Positions 24,701 through 36,800 are shown, numbered from the stretch's first letter. The stretch is 64,000 nucleotides of DNA from Dromaius novaehollandiae (GCF_036370855.1 NC_088099.1:154722517-154786516), one strand, 5' to 3'. The notes: a model not told the origin generated them from the sequence alone. Numbers and translations: made by a program.

Positions 24701-27700
24701 GAAGATAATTCCTCTTTGCAACAGTTGGAAGCTGATGTTCTGTCTGCAGGTTCCTTACATTCTAACTATAGCGTCATGTGTAATATTTTCAAGATGTTAG
24801 ACTCACCCTGAGTCCTTGGTCTTGTAGTACATTTGACAGGACTTAAAACAAAAGATATCAAATCATAGATTGAGAATGCTTTATTCTGTGTTACTGCATT
24901 ATCAGCAGTTTTCTTTACTGCTTGTTTTCAGAAATGAAAAAAATACAGCTTTTTTTTTTTAATGTTCAGGTCTGGTTTGGAATGAAGTGCTTAGAAAAAG
25001 GATCTCATAACTAGTAGTCTCAATATATTTGTATGAAAATGAAATGGTGTGAAATACTGTTAAGTGTCATGTCTGTTAGTCCTAACAGTTAATCTTTACT
25101 AACTAGTTAACAATGATCTTCCTAGAAGAGAAAAAAAGAATCAACTTTACATTACAGATTTTGGAGTTATATTGCTGTGAATTAACCGCTGGGCTTTTTG
25201 ATAACAAAACCACTGTGCATTAGAGCTCATGTTGTTTTAGGAAGTAGTGTTTAAAATGACAGCCATTTGTGATTAGTCTTTCTTCTTGGAGAAGAACCTT
25301 GTCTGAAAACTGCTTTCAAGTGTGCTGGAAATTTGTATTCCTTTTAAAATATCATTCAGTTCTGCACTGTTTGAATGTATTTTCATCCTAATTTGTATTT
25401 GTGGAATCCTTTTCACACTGAATCTGAACGTGCACCAAGGAACGCTTTGGCAAGAGAGGAAGAATTGTTTATTTGGGCACCTTCTCAGCATATTAATCTA
25501 CACTGGACACAGTTCCATGCTGTTTTGGGTACCCAAATTTGCTCTCTGCAATCATAGAATTGTAGATGGATTTAGATTTGAAAGGAGCTCTGGAGATTAT
25601 TTTATTCAACCCCCAGCTCAAAGCAGGGCCAACTATCCAACTTAGATCCATTTGCTCAAGCTCATGTCCTGTAGCATTTTGAATATCCGTAAGGATGGAG
25701 ATTCTGTCTTTTCTGGGCCCCTGTTCAGTGTCCGACAGTTCTCACTGTGAAAGAAAATTTCCTAATATTAAATTAGAATTTTCTTTGTTTTTAATTGTCC
25801 ATTGCCCCTTGTCCTTTTGCTTCACACCTCCAAGAATGGTCTAGCTTTGTTTTTAATATGGTCTTTCATCAGGTAGCTGAAGACAATATTAAGTCTTTTC
25901 TGCTTACGACTGAACAAACTGAGCTCTGTCAGCCTCTGCTTGTATGCCATGTGTTCCAGCCCCCTAACCATCTCGGTGGCCTTCCACTAGAGTTGCTCCA
26001 GTATGTTAGTGTCTTTCTTGTACTCAGGAGCCCCAAACTGGACAGCAGTTCTCTAGTGCTGAATAGAGGGGAATAATCATTTTACTTGATCCGATAGCTG
26101 CACTCTTGCTAGTGTCACCCAGTGTGCAGTTTAGCCTTCTTTGTTGCAAGAATGTGCTGCTGACTCACGTCCCACTTGTTAGAAAGTTTCAAAAGGATCC
26201 TCAGGTCCTTCTCTGCAGAGCTGCTTTCCAGTCAGTCAGCCCTCAGCCTGTACTGTTGCATGAGTTTATTCTGTCCCAGGCGCAGGATTTTGCCATTGGC
26301 TTTTTTTGAACTTCCCGAGATATGCATCAGCCTGCTTTTCCAGCAGACCTGTGGAGGTCCCTCTGAATTGGAAATCACACTGCTGAGTATACTGACCATT
26401 TCCTCCAGTTTGGTGGTGTTCACAAACTTGCTAAGGTGCATTTAGTCCCTTTTTCCAACTCCTTAGTGGGGAGATTAGGAACATTGGCTCTAGTATGAAC
26501 CCTGAGGAACACCACTAGTCACCAGCTGCCAGCTAGACTTGATACTGATGCTTGCAACACTGACAGCCCAGTGCTCTAGCCAGTTTTACACTAACCTTAT
26601 AGTCCATCTACCCAAACCATATCTCTCCAATTTGACTACAAGGATACTACGAGAAACTGTGTCAAAAGCCTTGGTGACATCAAAGTAAACAAAACTGGCT
26701 GCTATCCCCATGTCTACCCAGCTGGTCATTTCATCATAAGAGTCAATCAGGTTGGTCAGAAACAATTTACCTTTGGTAAATCTACTTGGTTGATGCCAGT
26801 CACCTTATCTATCATGTGTCTAGATGTGATCTCCAGAAGAATTTGCTCCATAATCTTCCTGGCATCAGAGGTCAGACTGACCAACTTGTTGTTTCCTTAG
26901 TTTCCTGGATCCTTCTTGCCTTTCTTGAGGATAAGCGAGGTTTGCTTTTTCAGCAGACTCTCCTGATCTCCATGACCGTTTGCAAGTCACAGAGAGTGGT
27001 CTTGTAATGACATCAGCCAGTTCCCTCAGCATTCTCAGATGCATTATGTTCCATATAATAAAACTTTTCATTTGCAATTTCATGTAAAACATTTCATGAA
27101 AAATGAAACATAGTTTCCTATATTAAAACAATATTATGGTTACAGAGTTGAGAAAAGTTAGGAACTGCTAAGCTTAAAGCTGTCCCTGCAATCCCATTTG
27201 TCCCCTTGTCCTCCTATGAATGCATATTATGCAATCTTTATTACATTATCAAATCTGGTTTCTCTTCTTTTTTTCTTCTTTTGTGGAAGAGTCCTTGGGC
27301 TACGCTACTTTTGTTACAGATTAGACACTGTTTACATTGAATCAGGATTGTAATAAATAGGATTATAGCAACACTGGTTTGCATTTTGTATAACTTGGAT
27401 GTGAATATTGAATAAGCAGGGAATTTGGTGAAGAGAAGGAGAGATTTAATGTGAGTAATGTAACTGAAGGCTGCTCTTGAGAACTGGATTTTTATCCTTG
27501 TCTCTATCACAGAATCTCTGCGGTGCTAAATTGCCAAGTTCTTCCCCTTACAGTTGGTGATAGCTGTCCTTTGAATATACCAGAAGCTGTAAAATACCAA
27601 GTATAATGATGTAACTGAACTTTAGCTGTCTCTGGACAAAGATGTTAGGCATTCCAGTTTTATCCCTGATCTTTCTGTGACTTAGTTTGCCATCTGTAAA

Positions 27701-30700
27701 TAAGAATCGTACGCCTATGTGAAATGACGTTACTGAAATAATTCTTTCGTATTAAGAACGGGTACGGAACAGTGAGGACTGTGCTGGAGAAGCGCCCTGG
27801 CTAATGCATAATTCCATTACAAGCTACACAGTTTAAAGGATACTCACTAAAATAAGACCTTATCAGTGAATATAATAGTATTAATTAATTGAATTAAGTG
27901 ACTATAGCAGTATTAATTAGTAGTATTAACTGAATGTAATAGTATTACAGTAATTAGTATGAAGGAAACATCCACCTATTTTAATGACACTTATTTTAAT
28001 AAAACATCCACCTCTTTGAGTGACAGCGCAGGGGATATATGCAGTTGCTGTCTGGTTCACTATGTGAGAAGTGTTGAACATGCAGTGGAGCACAGGCTGT
28101 CACTGGTGCCTCTGCTTCTTTCAGAAACATAAGCTATGTATGCACAAGGAGCAGTTTTTCTTTCAGGTATGAGGCCAGGAGGGAGACAGAAAGCCCAAAT
28201 TCCCTTTTGCAGTAAGGACAGAAGTGTTATGCCTGTGAGTGACATCAGAAAAAGCTGTAGTTAATGAGCAGTGAATACATTATGTTTAACTGCATAGCAG
28301 TTAGTGTATTAGTGGTGAATACTTTTTATCTATTTATACAAATATTTGGATATGTAAATTTATTATGATGGAAAGTGTACCTTGGTATAAGTTGAGTAGC
28401 CATACTTGAAAACATCATCTGGCAACTTTAAGAGAATTTGAACCAAGTATTAGGGCTTTTTTTCATCGTTTCTTTTTTCTGCTCTGTGCAGATAATATTG
28501 TAAACCCTTTGACTGTAAAACTGAAGGAAAAAAAAGAAGAAGGTTTTCCCACCTCCTGACTTCAGAAATTTTATTATGAAGGACTCACTCAAAAAAAAGG
28601 ACAGTGTAAATTGCCGGGGCAGGCTGCAGTATTTGTCAGCTATCATAAATATTTTTTCTGTGGAAATGTCTTTGTTTTTTTGACTTAACGTGGAAAACCA
28701 GAGGTCATCGTCACCTTCTTAGGACTTTAAACAATCATATTTTAGAGCACACACTTTTTCACAACATTTTTATGGCGTAATTTAGTGGTCAGGAGTAATA
28801 AAATGCATGTGAAAAGGAAGAGGATGGAAATTCTCTCCATAGTAGAGTGGTAATCAACAATGTAAATGTAGTAGTTTTAATTCTGCTGAGATTTATGCAA
28901 ATGAAAGTACCACTAGTACTTAATAATTTATTTAATAAGCTTAGATGCACTTCTGGCCTTTACAGTTGCAGGTCATGAACAGAACAGGTAGGAACTGATA
29001 GGAGGCCCAGTATTCAGAAGGATGGTCTTTTATATAAGATTTTCAAGATGGAAACACCTTTTTGCTTAAACAAAAGAGGTTCATATAAAACATAGGTACA
29101 TAGTTTTGGTGTTTTTACAGGTGTCAAAGTATAATCTTATTTTTCCACAGTATTTATGCTAATATCTTTGCTTGAAAGAGGAACCTTTAACAAATGGACT
29201 GAGTGCAGAATAATGACTAATAGTGATGTTTAGGATTTAAAATGTGGAAGATAATTGGGCTTAACATCAGGCGAGGGAAGGGGACAGTATGCAAAGGAAA
29301 GTGCTTCTGAGGCAGCTTTGGTAGAAGATTGTGAATTGGTGTAGGTAGTACTGTTTTCAAGTGAAATGAAAGTGAACCAAAAATGAGTTTAAGTCAAATG
29401 CTGATTTCAGTCAAAGTTTCACTTACTGTGCCCTGCTGAACCCAAATCTGGATGAAGTACGTAAAGTTCGTTACTGGTTGTTCCCTGAAAGATGGATGGT
29501 TTTTGGAAGTATAGTATGGTTCTCCCTTCTTTTTGTTTCACTTTCTGGTTTCTCTGCACATATATGTGTTTATGTAATTGTCCTACCTTAAGGTCTATGT
29601 GGTTACTGAAAGATATAGACCTTGCCACCTCCCTCATGCTGACACTAATACTTGCAGTGTCAGTCAGAGTGGAGAGTTAATTACATTGAAAACTTAACAT
29701 CACGAAAAGAAACCTCTTAGGATGAGTTTTCAGCTAGATCGTCTTTTTAACAGGAGGGGGGAATAGCAGAAACGTGCCTGTCAGATGTAAGGTGAATCTA
29801 GATGACTTAAACTAATTATAAAACTGTGCCTCATGTAAGCTAATTTTCCTGTGTCATCTTAAAACAGAAAAAGGTAGAAGCTGTGCCATGTATGTATGAT
29901 CAAGAGCCTTTCCTTGTTTCATACAACTGTTAATGCTGACAAGCGGCCCAGAGTTCAACTAAGCCATTTCAGCAGAAGGAGGAAAGAGTGGGAGACCACT
30001 TGCAAGCAATCTGTTCAGGCAAAAATTTGTCGCTGCTGCAGAAATTGCTTACAAATCTCACCAATTTCCCAAGAAGACTATTTCACCTTTCTTTCCAAGG
30101 TTAGAATTAAGTTGAGATGTTCTTACTGGCTCAGCAAAGTCTTAAGCAGAGGCCAGCATTACCAGTGGTGCAGAACATTAATTATGTAGCACTTTGTGGT
30201 GTGGACCACTGCCTGTCGGAGATCAGTAACAAAATCACTATACGCATTTCAGTGAGGAGACCATGCTCTCTAAAGTGGAGTTTTGTCCCCCTGTTATATT
30301 ATTTTTCACCATAGCAGTCCAGAGATGGTGCTTTCCATCCAGAGATGCTTTCCATCTCTGAAAAAAGTAGAAGAGCTAAGAAGATAAAATACTGAAGAAA
30401 AGGATCTAAAATTATATAGGTTTGCTTGTTGTCTTTACAGACACTGAGAACAAGTGAATCCAGTTTGAAGGTTCCCTTGCCTAGCATCAATTAAAGATCA
30501 GATAACTTACCATTTCATAACGTTTGCACAAAAAATGAAAATTGTTGTCTTATAGCATTAGTTTTTGGAGTATATCCTGTGTAAAGTAGTTTAAATTCAG
30601 ATAAGCATAGCTGCATAATAGTACAGCTACCTAATAGTACAGTTAGAAATGGATGGAGAGGGAACAAAATCTGCAGTGTCAGAGGTTAATAGTTCTTTTT

Positions 30701-32671
30701 TCTATTTGTGATTTGAAAACCATCACTGACTGTTCAACCTTCATTTCTATTGATGAAGGGCTTTGAAAAATAAATGACATGCCCTCAGTATCAGAAGGTG
30801 GCAGCTTGCATTAAAGTAGTAGTTTTAATGTAGCATTCATTGATTTCTCTGAGATTGAATGTTGAGTATGGCAAACAGAAATGTTTAAAAAAGCCACAGG
30901 TATGAATGTGCTTGTTTTTCTTATCCCTCTTGCACCTGCTCAAACATCAAGATCTTATGCCATTATCTCTTCTAGGGAGAATCTTGCAGTTCTGTCATTT
31001 TGATGCCATGGTAACTACATGCTTCTCAGTTGTCACTCTTCTGTTTAGGAGCTGGATCTCTGTTGTATATAGTGCCATCTTCAATTAGCAAATGGGAATA
31101 AAAGAGATTTAGATAATATACACATAGTTACATTTAAAATAATTTTTAGTCTGCCATAATGCTTGATTAGAACTTCTGAGTTAGTGCATGTGAGCTGTCC
31201 TGCATTTGTCTTGCATGTTTCTCAGGAGGCTTTGGAATTGTGGTCTGTTTTCAGAAACTGTGGAATTCCAGAAATGTGTCCACCAAAGTCTGTGTTCAGT
31301 GATATTTCCCTTTCTCAGAGTGAAGTGTTCCCCATATATAATTTGATCCTTATTGTTATATTGCTTAAGGCCATTTTTACCTTTCTGAAGTACATAGGCT
31401 TCCTTTTTTTTCTGGACTTCTTTCCCAGCTGACCAGTTGGGCAGTTCAGGAAGATCATTGTGTTGCTCACATCCAAATTCAGGAGACTGGTTTTCTGAAT
31501 ATTAAGGCATGTTGCTCCTTTTTAACACTGTTCCAGTTATTTTGGTTGTGTTACTGATCTGAATTATCCTTTTAATGTATTGCTATTTGCATAGTGCAAA
31601 GAACAAAGTTATGTCTTCCTGAAACATTTGTAACAGTTTGTCCTGTTTTGGTGGTAATAAGTCTTCCCTCTGGATTGCCCTCATGAATAAGTAGTTTGAT
31701 CGCTAACGTTAGAAGGCTGATACCTTATGAAATCTGAATGAAACGAAGGGCATAGATTTGTTATTAACAATAAACAGTAATTTATTTCTCGATGGCTTTG
31801 AACAGGAAAATGAATAAATCAGACAACAAGTACATGTATTATTATGAAATGTGAGAGGTTGGGGAGATTGTGCAGTGGCTTAATGCACTGATCTTTCATC
31901 CATAGTGACCTGATTTGCAGGTTCTGGTTAAGGACCCAAACACAGGCAAGCTTGATGCTCTTCTGTTTCTTCAGGTGCCTCTGCAGTTCACAAAAGCAGT
32001 TCACAAAAGCAAATATGAAATTTTAAAGAATTTAGCATGCTGAGGAATAGCTGTTTTAAGACAGAGCTTCAGTAGCACATCAGGGTTGACCCACATAGGC
32101 AGAAGGGTGGGAAAAGCTTGACTGAATATCTGTACATCATGCTTTGTTCAGACTTTTATTGTTAATCTGTCGCTTTTCTGAGCATCCAATTCATACAACA
32201 TATAATCGCATAAATTTACCTGTTTCTTGAGCTCTGTTGATATAAATTATCAATCCTTTCTTCCCACAGAAATGTGCTGTCTTTTGGACTTTGTTAAGTT
32301 CCAGTTGCTAAGCTCCAGTTTTTTGAAGGAATCAAGTGTTTTGATAAAAAGAACACTGTGAAAAGAACAGCATTCCCCTCTAACAGTGGTCCTTAACTTT
32401 TGAGTCTTTCTTGTATTTTACGACTATATTTAAAAGTGAATACATTATCCCACTGATACCACTCACAGCTGGGAGAAAGACCCATGTACCATTTCATAAC
32501 ACTAACTTTTATTGAATTTCTGATTATATTCTCTAAATTGATCACAAAAAAACTTCTAATGCACTCTTCCCACAGAAACTGAAACAGAAGAATCAGCAGC
32601 TGAAGCAGATCATGGATCAGTTACGGAATCTCATTTGGGACATAAATGCCATGTTGGCAATGCGGAACTGA
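15578..32671 (+). CDS. MED30: MED30, Mediator complex subunit 30 (four coding exons)
   Basis: Coding sequence joined from 15578-15751, 16763-16921, 21831-21941 and 32576-32671, giving 179 residues; human MED30 has 178. MED30 is a metazoan Mediator subunit, placed in the head module, which links transcription factors to RNA polymerase II in the nucleus. Seen directly: the N-terminus MSTPPLAGAGMPPG, a Gly/Pro/Ala-rich leader (residues 1-25), a conserved helical stretch from REVNTASLCRIGQETVQDIV (25-44) through the exon 2 helices (about 59-103), a short variable acidic/polar linker (about 115-134), and a C-terminal Lys/Gln-rich helix ending in DINAMLAMRN. All junctions are GT-AG and phase 0. No frameshift or internal stop is present, so the gene looks intact. 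The start is the family's MSTPP start with a purine at -3. Identification is from remembered family sequence and is very secure. Confidence 0.98.
15752..16762 (+). other. MED30 intron 1
   Basis: 1011-base GT-AG, phase 0 intron. It holds a three-unit tandem repeat of a 12-mer around CTCTTAGGTACT (about 16003-16036). I see no other feature. Confidence 0.9.
16003..16036. repeat. 12-bp tandem repeat, about three units
   Basis: Units of the type CTCTTAGGTACT repeated almost perfectly about three times within MED30 intron 1. Confidence 0.85.
16763..16921 (+). CDS. MED30: MED30 coding exon 2
   Basis: 53 codons between acceptor TTTTTCTAAG (ends 16762) and donor GTAAGT (16922). It encodes LPNGVTYHTGTYQDRL at the start and CNENCAGLDPVPIE at the end, the central helical core of MED30. 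Length is a multiple of three with phase 0 on both sides, so skipping it would keep the reading frame. Confidence 0.97.
16922..21830 (+). other. MED30 intron 2
   Basis: 4.9-kb GT-AG, phase 0 intron, AT-rich, without a recognisable interspersed repeat or second gene. It contains an 18-bp perfect palindrome at 20308-20325 and scattered T-tracts. Short open frames within it show no codon conservation that I recognise. Confidence 0.88.
20308..20325. repeat. 18-bp perfect palindrome
   Basis: TTATCATTATAATGATAA equals its own reverse complement, in MED30 intron 2, and partial copies (ATTATCATTAAATCATTATA) follow. Probably AT-rich hairpin-forming simple sequence; no function is implied. Confidence 0.85.
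21831..21941 (+). CDS. MED30: MED30 coding exon 3
   Basis: 37 codons between acceptor GTCGTTGCAG (ends 21830) and donor GTAAGA (21942). It starts QLIPYVEEDGSKHDDRG and ends ERREIMEVNK. The middle (DDRGAASQLRFAT) is the least conserved part of the protein and is one residue longer than I recall for human; the flanks are conserved. A long pyrimidine tract lies about 25-50 bases upstream of the acceptor. Phase 0 on both sides. Confidence 0.97.
25552..27046 (-). mobile_element. CR1 LINE, 5'-truncated, in MED30 intron 3 (antisense)
   Basis: On the minus strand this reads into the CR1 3' end, finishing with ATTCTATGA at 25552. The complement of 26651-26694 encodes VYFDVTKAFDTVS, reverse transcriptase motif A of CR1. 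Upstream, MLRELADVITRPLSVTCKRS (about 27040-26980) matches the fingers region. The copy keeps about 1.5 kb but carries many stops and frameshifts; the FADD box is ruined (KFVNTTKL, near 26430). It is much more diverged than the copy at 7262. It lies antisense to MED30, the usual orientation for tolerated intronic LINEs. The 5' edge at about 27046 is approximate. Confidence 0.93.
27665..27790 (+). mobile_element. MIR/CORE-SINE-like remnant in MED30 intron 3
   Basis: CTGTGACTTAGTTTGCCATC followed by TGTAAATAAGAATCGTACG matches the SINE 3' pattern CTGTGCCTCAGTTTCCCCAT-CTGTAAAATGGGGATAATA. It is then followed by degraded sequence ending near AAGAACGGGTACGGAACAG. Strongly diverged, so ancient. In sense orientation to MED30. 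Confidence 0.6.
27871..28020. repeat. Degenerate tandem DNA in MED30 intron 3
   Basis: AT-rich TAGTATTAATT-like motifs recur irregularly to about 27960. They are followed by two copies, about 36 bases apart, of a unit starting AAACATCCACCT (about 27967 and 28003). Confidence 0.7.
32384..32520 (+). mobile_element. Possible hAT transposon end in MED30 intron 3
   Basis: CAGTGGTCCTTAACTTTTGA resembles the terminal inverted repeat of Charlie-type hAT elements (CAGTGGTTCTCAACCTTTT). The following 100 bases include GATACCACTC and ATGTACCATTT, as in such non-autonomous copies, but no matching right end or 8-bp duplication could be fixed. It lies just upstream of the acceptor of MED30 exon 4. Confidence 0.35.
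32576..32671 (+). CDS. MED30: MED30 coding exon 4 (C-terminus and stop)
   Basis: 31 codons plus TGA at 32669-32671, after acceptor CTTCCCACAG (ends 32575). It begins KLKQKNQQLKQIMDQLRNLI and ends DINAMLAMRN, which appears identical to the mammalian C-terminus as I remember it. It forms an amphipathic Lys/Gln-rich helix, probably coiled coil. Confidence 0.98.
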   Translation, partial: KLKQKNQQLKQIMDQLRNLIWDINAMLAMRN

Positions 32672-32990
32672 ACAAGAAAACAACTTAAAATCAAACTTCA
32701 TAATTAGAAGAGATACCGATTTTTTTCAGATATTCTTGTTTTCTTTCTAAGAAGTAACATGTTTTCCCACAACCATGTTGCAGTAATATTTGGAAAGTTT
32801 TCAATATTAAAATGTTGTTTTTTCTCTGATAATTTAAATTAGTGTTGACTTACTTTTTATAAAAGATTCATCCTACAGTTTGTATCTGAGTGATTCAATT
32901 AGGCTGAATATAGCAACTTTTGTAACTTACAATAATAATTTGAATTGCTATATAAATTGTTTTTTTAATAAATGAAGTCTTTCTAGATTT
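32672..32990 (+). other. MED30 3'-UTR and polyadenylation site
   Basis: AT-rich 3'-UTR after the TGA. The best polyadenylation signal is AATAAA at 32967-32972, followed by a T-rich stretch, so cleavage is expected around 32985-32995. An earlier variant signal ATTAAA (32805-32810), followed by TGTTGTTTTTTC, could give a shorter 3'-UTR. Confidence 0.7.
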
Positions 32991-33149
32991 TGTATAGTAC
33001 ACTTAACACTTAAAAAAATGTTTGTATGCCATTCTGCAGTTCAGACTGCTGCTACAAGTGGGAGAAGTTACAGTACAGAAAAGTTGCTCCAGTAAGCTGC
33101 AGGACTGAAATAAGTGATCAGAGATTATAATTCAATATAGGCCCATTGT

Positions 33150-33480
33150 GGGAACCTATGGACTGCTATTCCATATCAGGTCATCTTATCCCATATCCTG
33201 TCCCTATATGTGTGGTACTAGACAGATGCACTAGACTGTGCATCTCTTTCTTCCAGATCAATGAATATTTAAAATAATATTATTTCAGTACAAGTCTTTA
33301 GGGTACTTGGCTGTTAATATTTGTCAAGTTGAAGACTGACCATTCTTATGACTTGCTTCTTATGTATTACCTTTAATGCCCATCCCGTGCCCAATTAGAT
33401 TCCTTAATAACTTTGTGTGAAAGACTTGCTCAAACCTTCTGAAGAATCCAGCTAAATGATATCTGACAAATGTTCTTTAT
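33150..33480 (+). mobile_element. Ancient sauropsid repeat (CATCTAGCCCAGTATCCTGTCT family)
   Basis: GACTGCTATTCCATATCAGG, TCATCTTATCCCATATCCTG and AGACAGATGCACTAGA (33161-33236) fit, in order, the pattern GCCATACTGGGTCAGACCAA, GTCCATCTAGCCCAGTATCC, TGTCT and CCAGATGCTTCAGAGG of a repeat common in turtles, crocodilians and birds. Downstream AATCCAGCTAAATGATATCT (about 33446) fits its later part. Strongly diverged. Confidence 0.5.
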
Positions 33481-33555
33481 ACACTACAATATTTTAATAC
33501 TCTTTGAATTCTGGTGGATTAGAGATGCATGTTTTTCTATGGGTGACATACTGGT

Positions 33556-33595
33556 TTGTTGGGTTTTTTTTGTTTTGTTTTGTTTTTTGTTTTTT
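33556..33595. repeat. (TTTTG)n-like T-rich simple repeat
   Basis: T-tract with regularly spaced G residues (TTTTG units). On the other strand it is A-rich; it could be an old poly(A)-like tail, but no retrocopy was recognised beside it. Confidence 0.8.
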
Positions 33596-33714
33596 AATGA
33601 TTTCAGCCCATTTGCCCACTCCTTGAGGTAAAAATCACTGGCATGTAATAATCGCACCTGTTTAAACAGTATATGGTTTTGGAGGGGGAAGGTTAGGTCC
33701 AATTTTTCTCTTTT

Positions 33715-33860
33715 TTCTCTTTTTGAAGACTAACAGATTAATGGATGCCGAACAGCCTTTACTCCCGTTTTACAAATGGAAGCGTTGGTAACTCATTCAG
33801 CATTCAGTGCCAAAGCTAGCAGTAGAACTGTTGAGTTCCCATTTAGGTTGGCCAATACAG
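33715..33860 (-). mobile_element. MIR/CORE-SINE-like remnant, minus strand
   Basis: The reverse complement reads TTCTACTGCTAGCTTTGGCA, then CCATTTGTAAAACGGGAGTA, matching the pattern TCTA-TCCTAGCTCTGCCACTG ... CCATCTGTAAAATGGGGATA in order. A T-rich tail lies at about 33700-33725. It begins about 730 bases beyond the MED30 polyadenylation signal. Confidence 0.58.
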
Positions 33861-36800
33861 CAGAGCCATTGATCAAGAAATAATGGTTCTTCAGCAGTGA
33901 GAGACGTTGCTATTATATAATTTATGTAAGGACAAAACAAATTAAAATTTGAAGAAACTTTTGAAAAGGAGATGACGGGTACCCATAGAGATGTTTCTTT
34001 AAGATGCAGGCGCGTCTTTATATTTGTAACATGTAGTGGCAACTTTCTAGTCAGTGGATATACAAGCACATATCCAACTTAGAATAAATATTTGAAGTGG
34101 ATTTTGAAATGATACCAATGTTTTAAGTGTGAATATAAAATTCTCAGTACTTAGCATTTTGTTATGGTTTGGAACAATGAAAATGATTATAGAAAATGGA
34201 GATTAGACTAGATGTTGCTCCACTGTCTATATAATATCTGTGTTTTCACTAAATTTCTTTTAAATTTCTTCACTTATTTTTATTATTCATAAAAAGTGTA
34301 AAAGTAACCTAAAATGTAAATAAGAGTGCAAGTATTGCAAGCAGACATCAAGCTGATACAATATTCAACTTCCTCTGTGCATCTGCTGGCAGTAGCCAAG
34401 GTTCATACTACAATTTTTCATCTGAGAGAGAGGGAAAAAAAATAACACTTTTAACCACTGCCAGAACAGATAGCACACCAGCTAAATTGCAAGGGTGGAA
34501 ATTGACAGAATTGTAAATTATCAGAGTAAATTCTGTCAAAACAGGGACTTTGCAAGGTGTTGGACCAAAACCATACACTTTGACTTACACAAATGAAAGT
34601 AAGGGTAGTGTACATAATTCACTTACCACAACATCCATGAATAAAGATAGGTTATGGTCAAGACGATGGCAATTTTAAAATGAATAGCTGCTCCTCAACT
34701 GTAGAACAGCATGTGTTGAAATTTAATATTTTACCGCTAGTTAATAAAATGGCACCAAATATAAGTATTTAGAAATACCAGCAAAGCAATACCAACACAG
34801 TTGTTTTAGTGTTTTGTTTCTGTATCACTGACTATTTCTGTATTCCAGATTAGGCAAAAGCTGGATAAACACACAGACAGTACTGGGAGCAGATACCAAA
34901 GCTAGGATGGTTCCACTGCTGAAATATAAGAATATTTGTGGGAGTTGGTGGACTTGTTAGGACTCTGATTTTGCCCAGAGAGAACTTGGTAGTGGAGCTG
35001 TGATGTTGAATATCTTGTAGCATGTTTATGGATTGCCTCAAGTTAATACATACCTCCAAATGTAATTGTTAATCTACCATCTTCATAAACAATATTACAA
35101 ATATTGAATGTTCAGTTAGCTAATTGAACTCAATGTGACAACATAGAAGATGCCTATTAGGCAGTTTGCAGAGGTACAGGGTTTTTTTGTATAAAAAGAT
35201 AGAGGGCTGAACAGATTTATGACATGGTCAGAAAAGATGCGAAGAGCTTTCTTTTCCTTTTGTTGTCTTCCATAGAGGCAGCAAGGCCACATCTAGAGTG
35301 CTCTAATAAACCATGACTAGTTTTGCTGACATATAGGAAAAACCCTTGTCCTGATTGATTGTAGTATTTCTTGCTGATAGAGAAATTGGAATCTATACAC
35401 AAGTGCTACTTGAATTCCTCCCTGTAAATAATGGGTATAACTGGGGCAGGACAAGGATTCTGGTCTCACAGGAAGCAAGACTTCATCGGCGTGCAAGGTG
35501 GCTGCACAAGCCAAACAGATTCTACGGCTGAAGGATGATTGACAACTGCTGTAGAAAACGGTAAGCTCCAGATGTAGATCCGAAGTTAAGAAAAATTCTT
35601 TTATCAAAGGAAATGAAAGGAGATGCAGCAACAACCAAGGACACTGAGTCAACTGAGGTGTACAGAGGATAGATTAGTTTAATTATTTCATGCTAACAAA
35701 GGAAATGGGGAGTAATAAAGGAATTTACAAATAAACCAGTGCACGAAGAAGCATTTGAGGAAGAAACTGAGTGCTGTGCTCACTCACCTTATTTAATAGT
35801 AATGAATACTGATATGGTAGAGCATCTGTGTCTTTAAATGCAAAGGGTTTTTTGCTGTTGGAAGGTCATTCTATTTTCATATATAAAAATAGCAAACCCT
35901 TTGGATGATATATATTACAGGTTATTAATGGAAATGGCAAAAAATTGTGTACCAATGACAGTTTTTATTTAAGCAAATGTAATGGGTAACTGGAATGTAA
36001 GAGTTAAATGTGTGTTGAAACTTTCATCTTGTGAAATTAACTTCTGTGTGAGGATTTTAAGGATTTTTCTTATATTGCATAAGGGACACATTCCAGCATC
36101 TTTTACAGCACTAAAAAGCAATAGCAATACTAAAGAACAATAACAATGCTAAAAGCAGTAAAAGTATTGATGTGAATATAGTCATAAGCAGAATACATGT
36201 TTGATTGCATTTGTCACTGGACTAGGTCCAGTAAAAGACATACATATTTGAGGCAGATAAGTAGAGGCACATTTCTCCTAACTCGGGGATCATCTCAACT
36301 CATTATATGCCTTTGAGTTCAAGGTAGAAGTTACCTAATTGATTAAAGTTCTGTTTCTGCACATACCCCCAACAGCTGATAATATCTGATCATCATTGCA
36401 CGGGTTGTATAAACTCTTTGCTTTCTGCCCAAATCCTGTCAGGGGCCTGATGTGCTAGGCCCTCTTTGGAGTGTGTCTGTCATGCTCTCATGTCCCCTTC
36501 TCAGATGACTGCTACCAACTGCAAGGCTGTAGAGTCATGGTCTGAAATGGGATTCAAAATGAGTGGCTGAAAGGAATGTATTATATACGTATTAATGATA
36601 AAATTCTTCCCTCGATCTATGTATGCTTTCTCATCAAATCTTACTTGAAAAATAAATTCAGATTTGCCTAAATAGGAAGAAAGTTGTGTGAATTGAAAGC
36701 TGTCGGAGTAGCAGTGACTAGCAATGCAGTTGTTTTTATAATCATAGAGAGGTTTTAGCAGGTATTTACAGTCATGGAGAATGGGGAAGATCATGGAAAT

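Larger units (their letters stand above)
21942..32575 (+). other. MED30 intron 3
   Basis: 10.6-kb GT-AG, phase 0 intron, the largest of the gene. It contains an antisense CR1 (25552-27046), a MIR/CORE-SINE-like remnant (27665-27790), degenerate TAGTATTAATT-type tandem DNA (27871-27960), a two-copy direct repeat around AAACATCCACCT (27967 and 28003), and a possible hAT end near the 3' splice site. The rest appears unique AT-rich sequence with no exon I can support. Confidence 0.88.

Noticed and set aside
30310..30360. Local duplication of TCCAGAGATG..CTTTCCATC
   Set aside because: A short slippage duplication with no further structure.
33556..33595. Poly(A) tail of a processed pseudogene (minus strand)
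   Set aside because: No gene-like sequence lies next to it; it is better called a simple repeat.
35270..35310. Another CR1 fragment (AAGGCCACATCTAGAGTG)
   Set aside because: Only about 18 bases fit; the flanks do not continue the CR1 pattern.
35317..35652. 111-codon minus-strand open frame
   Set aside because: No family resemblance, and open frames of this length are expected by chance in 64 kb.
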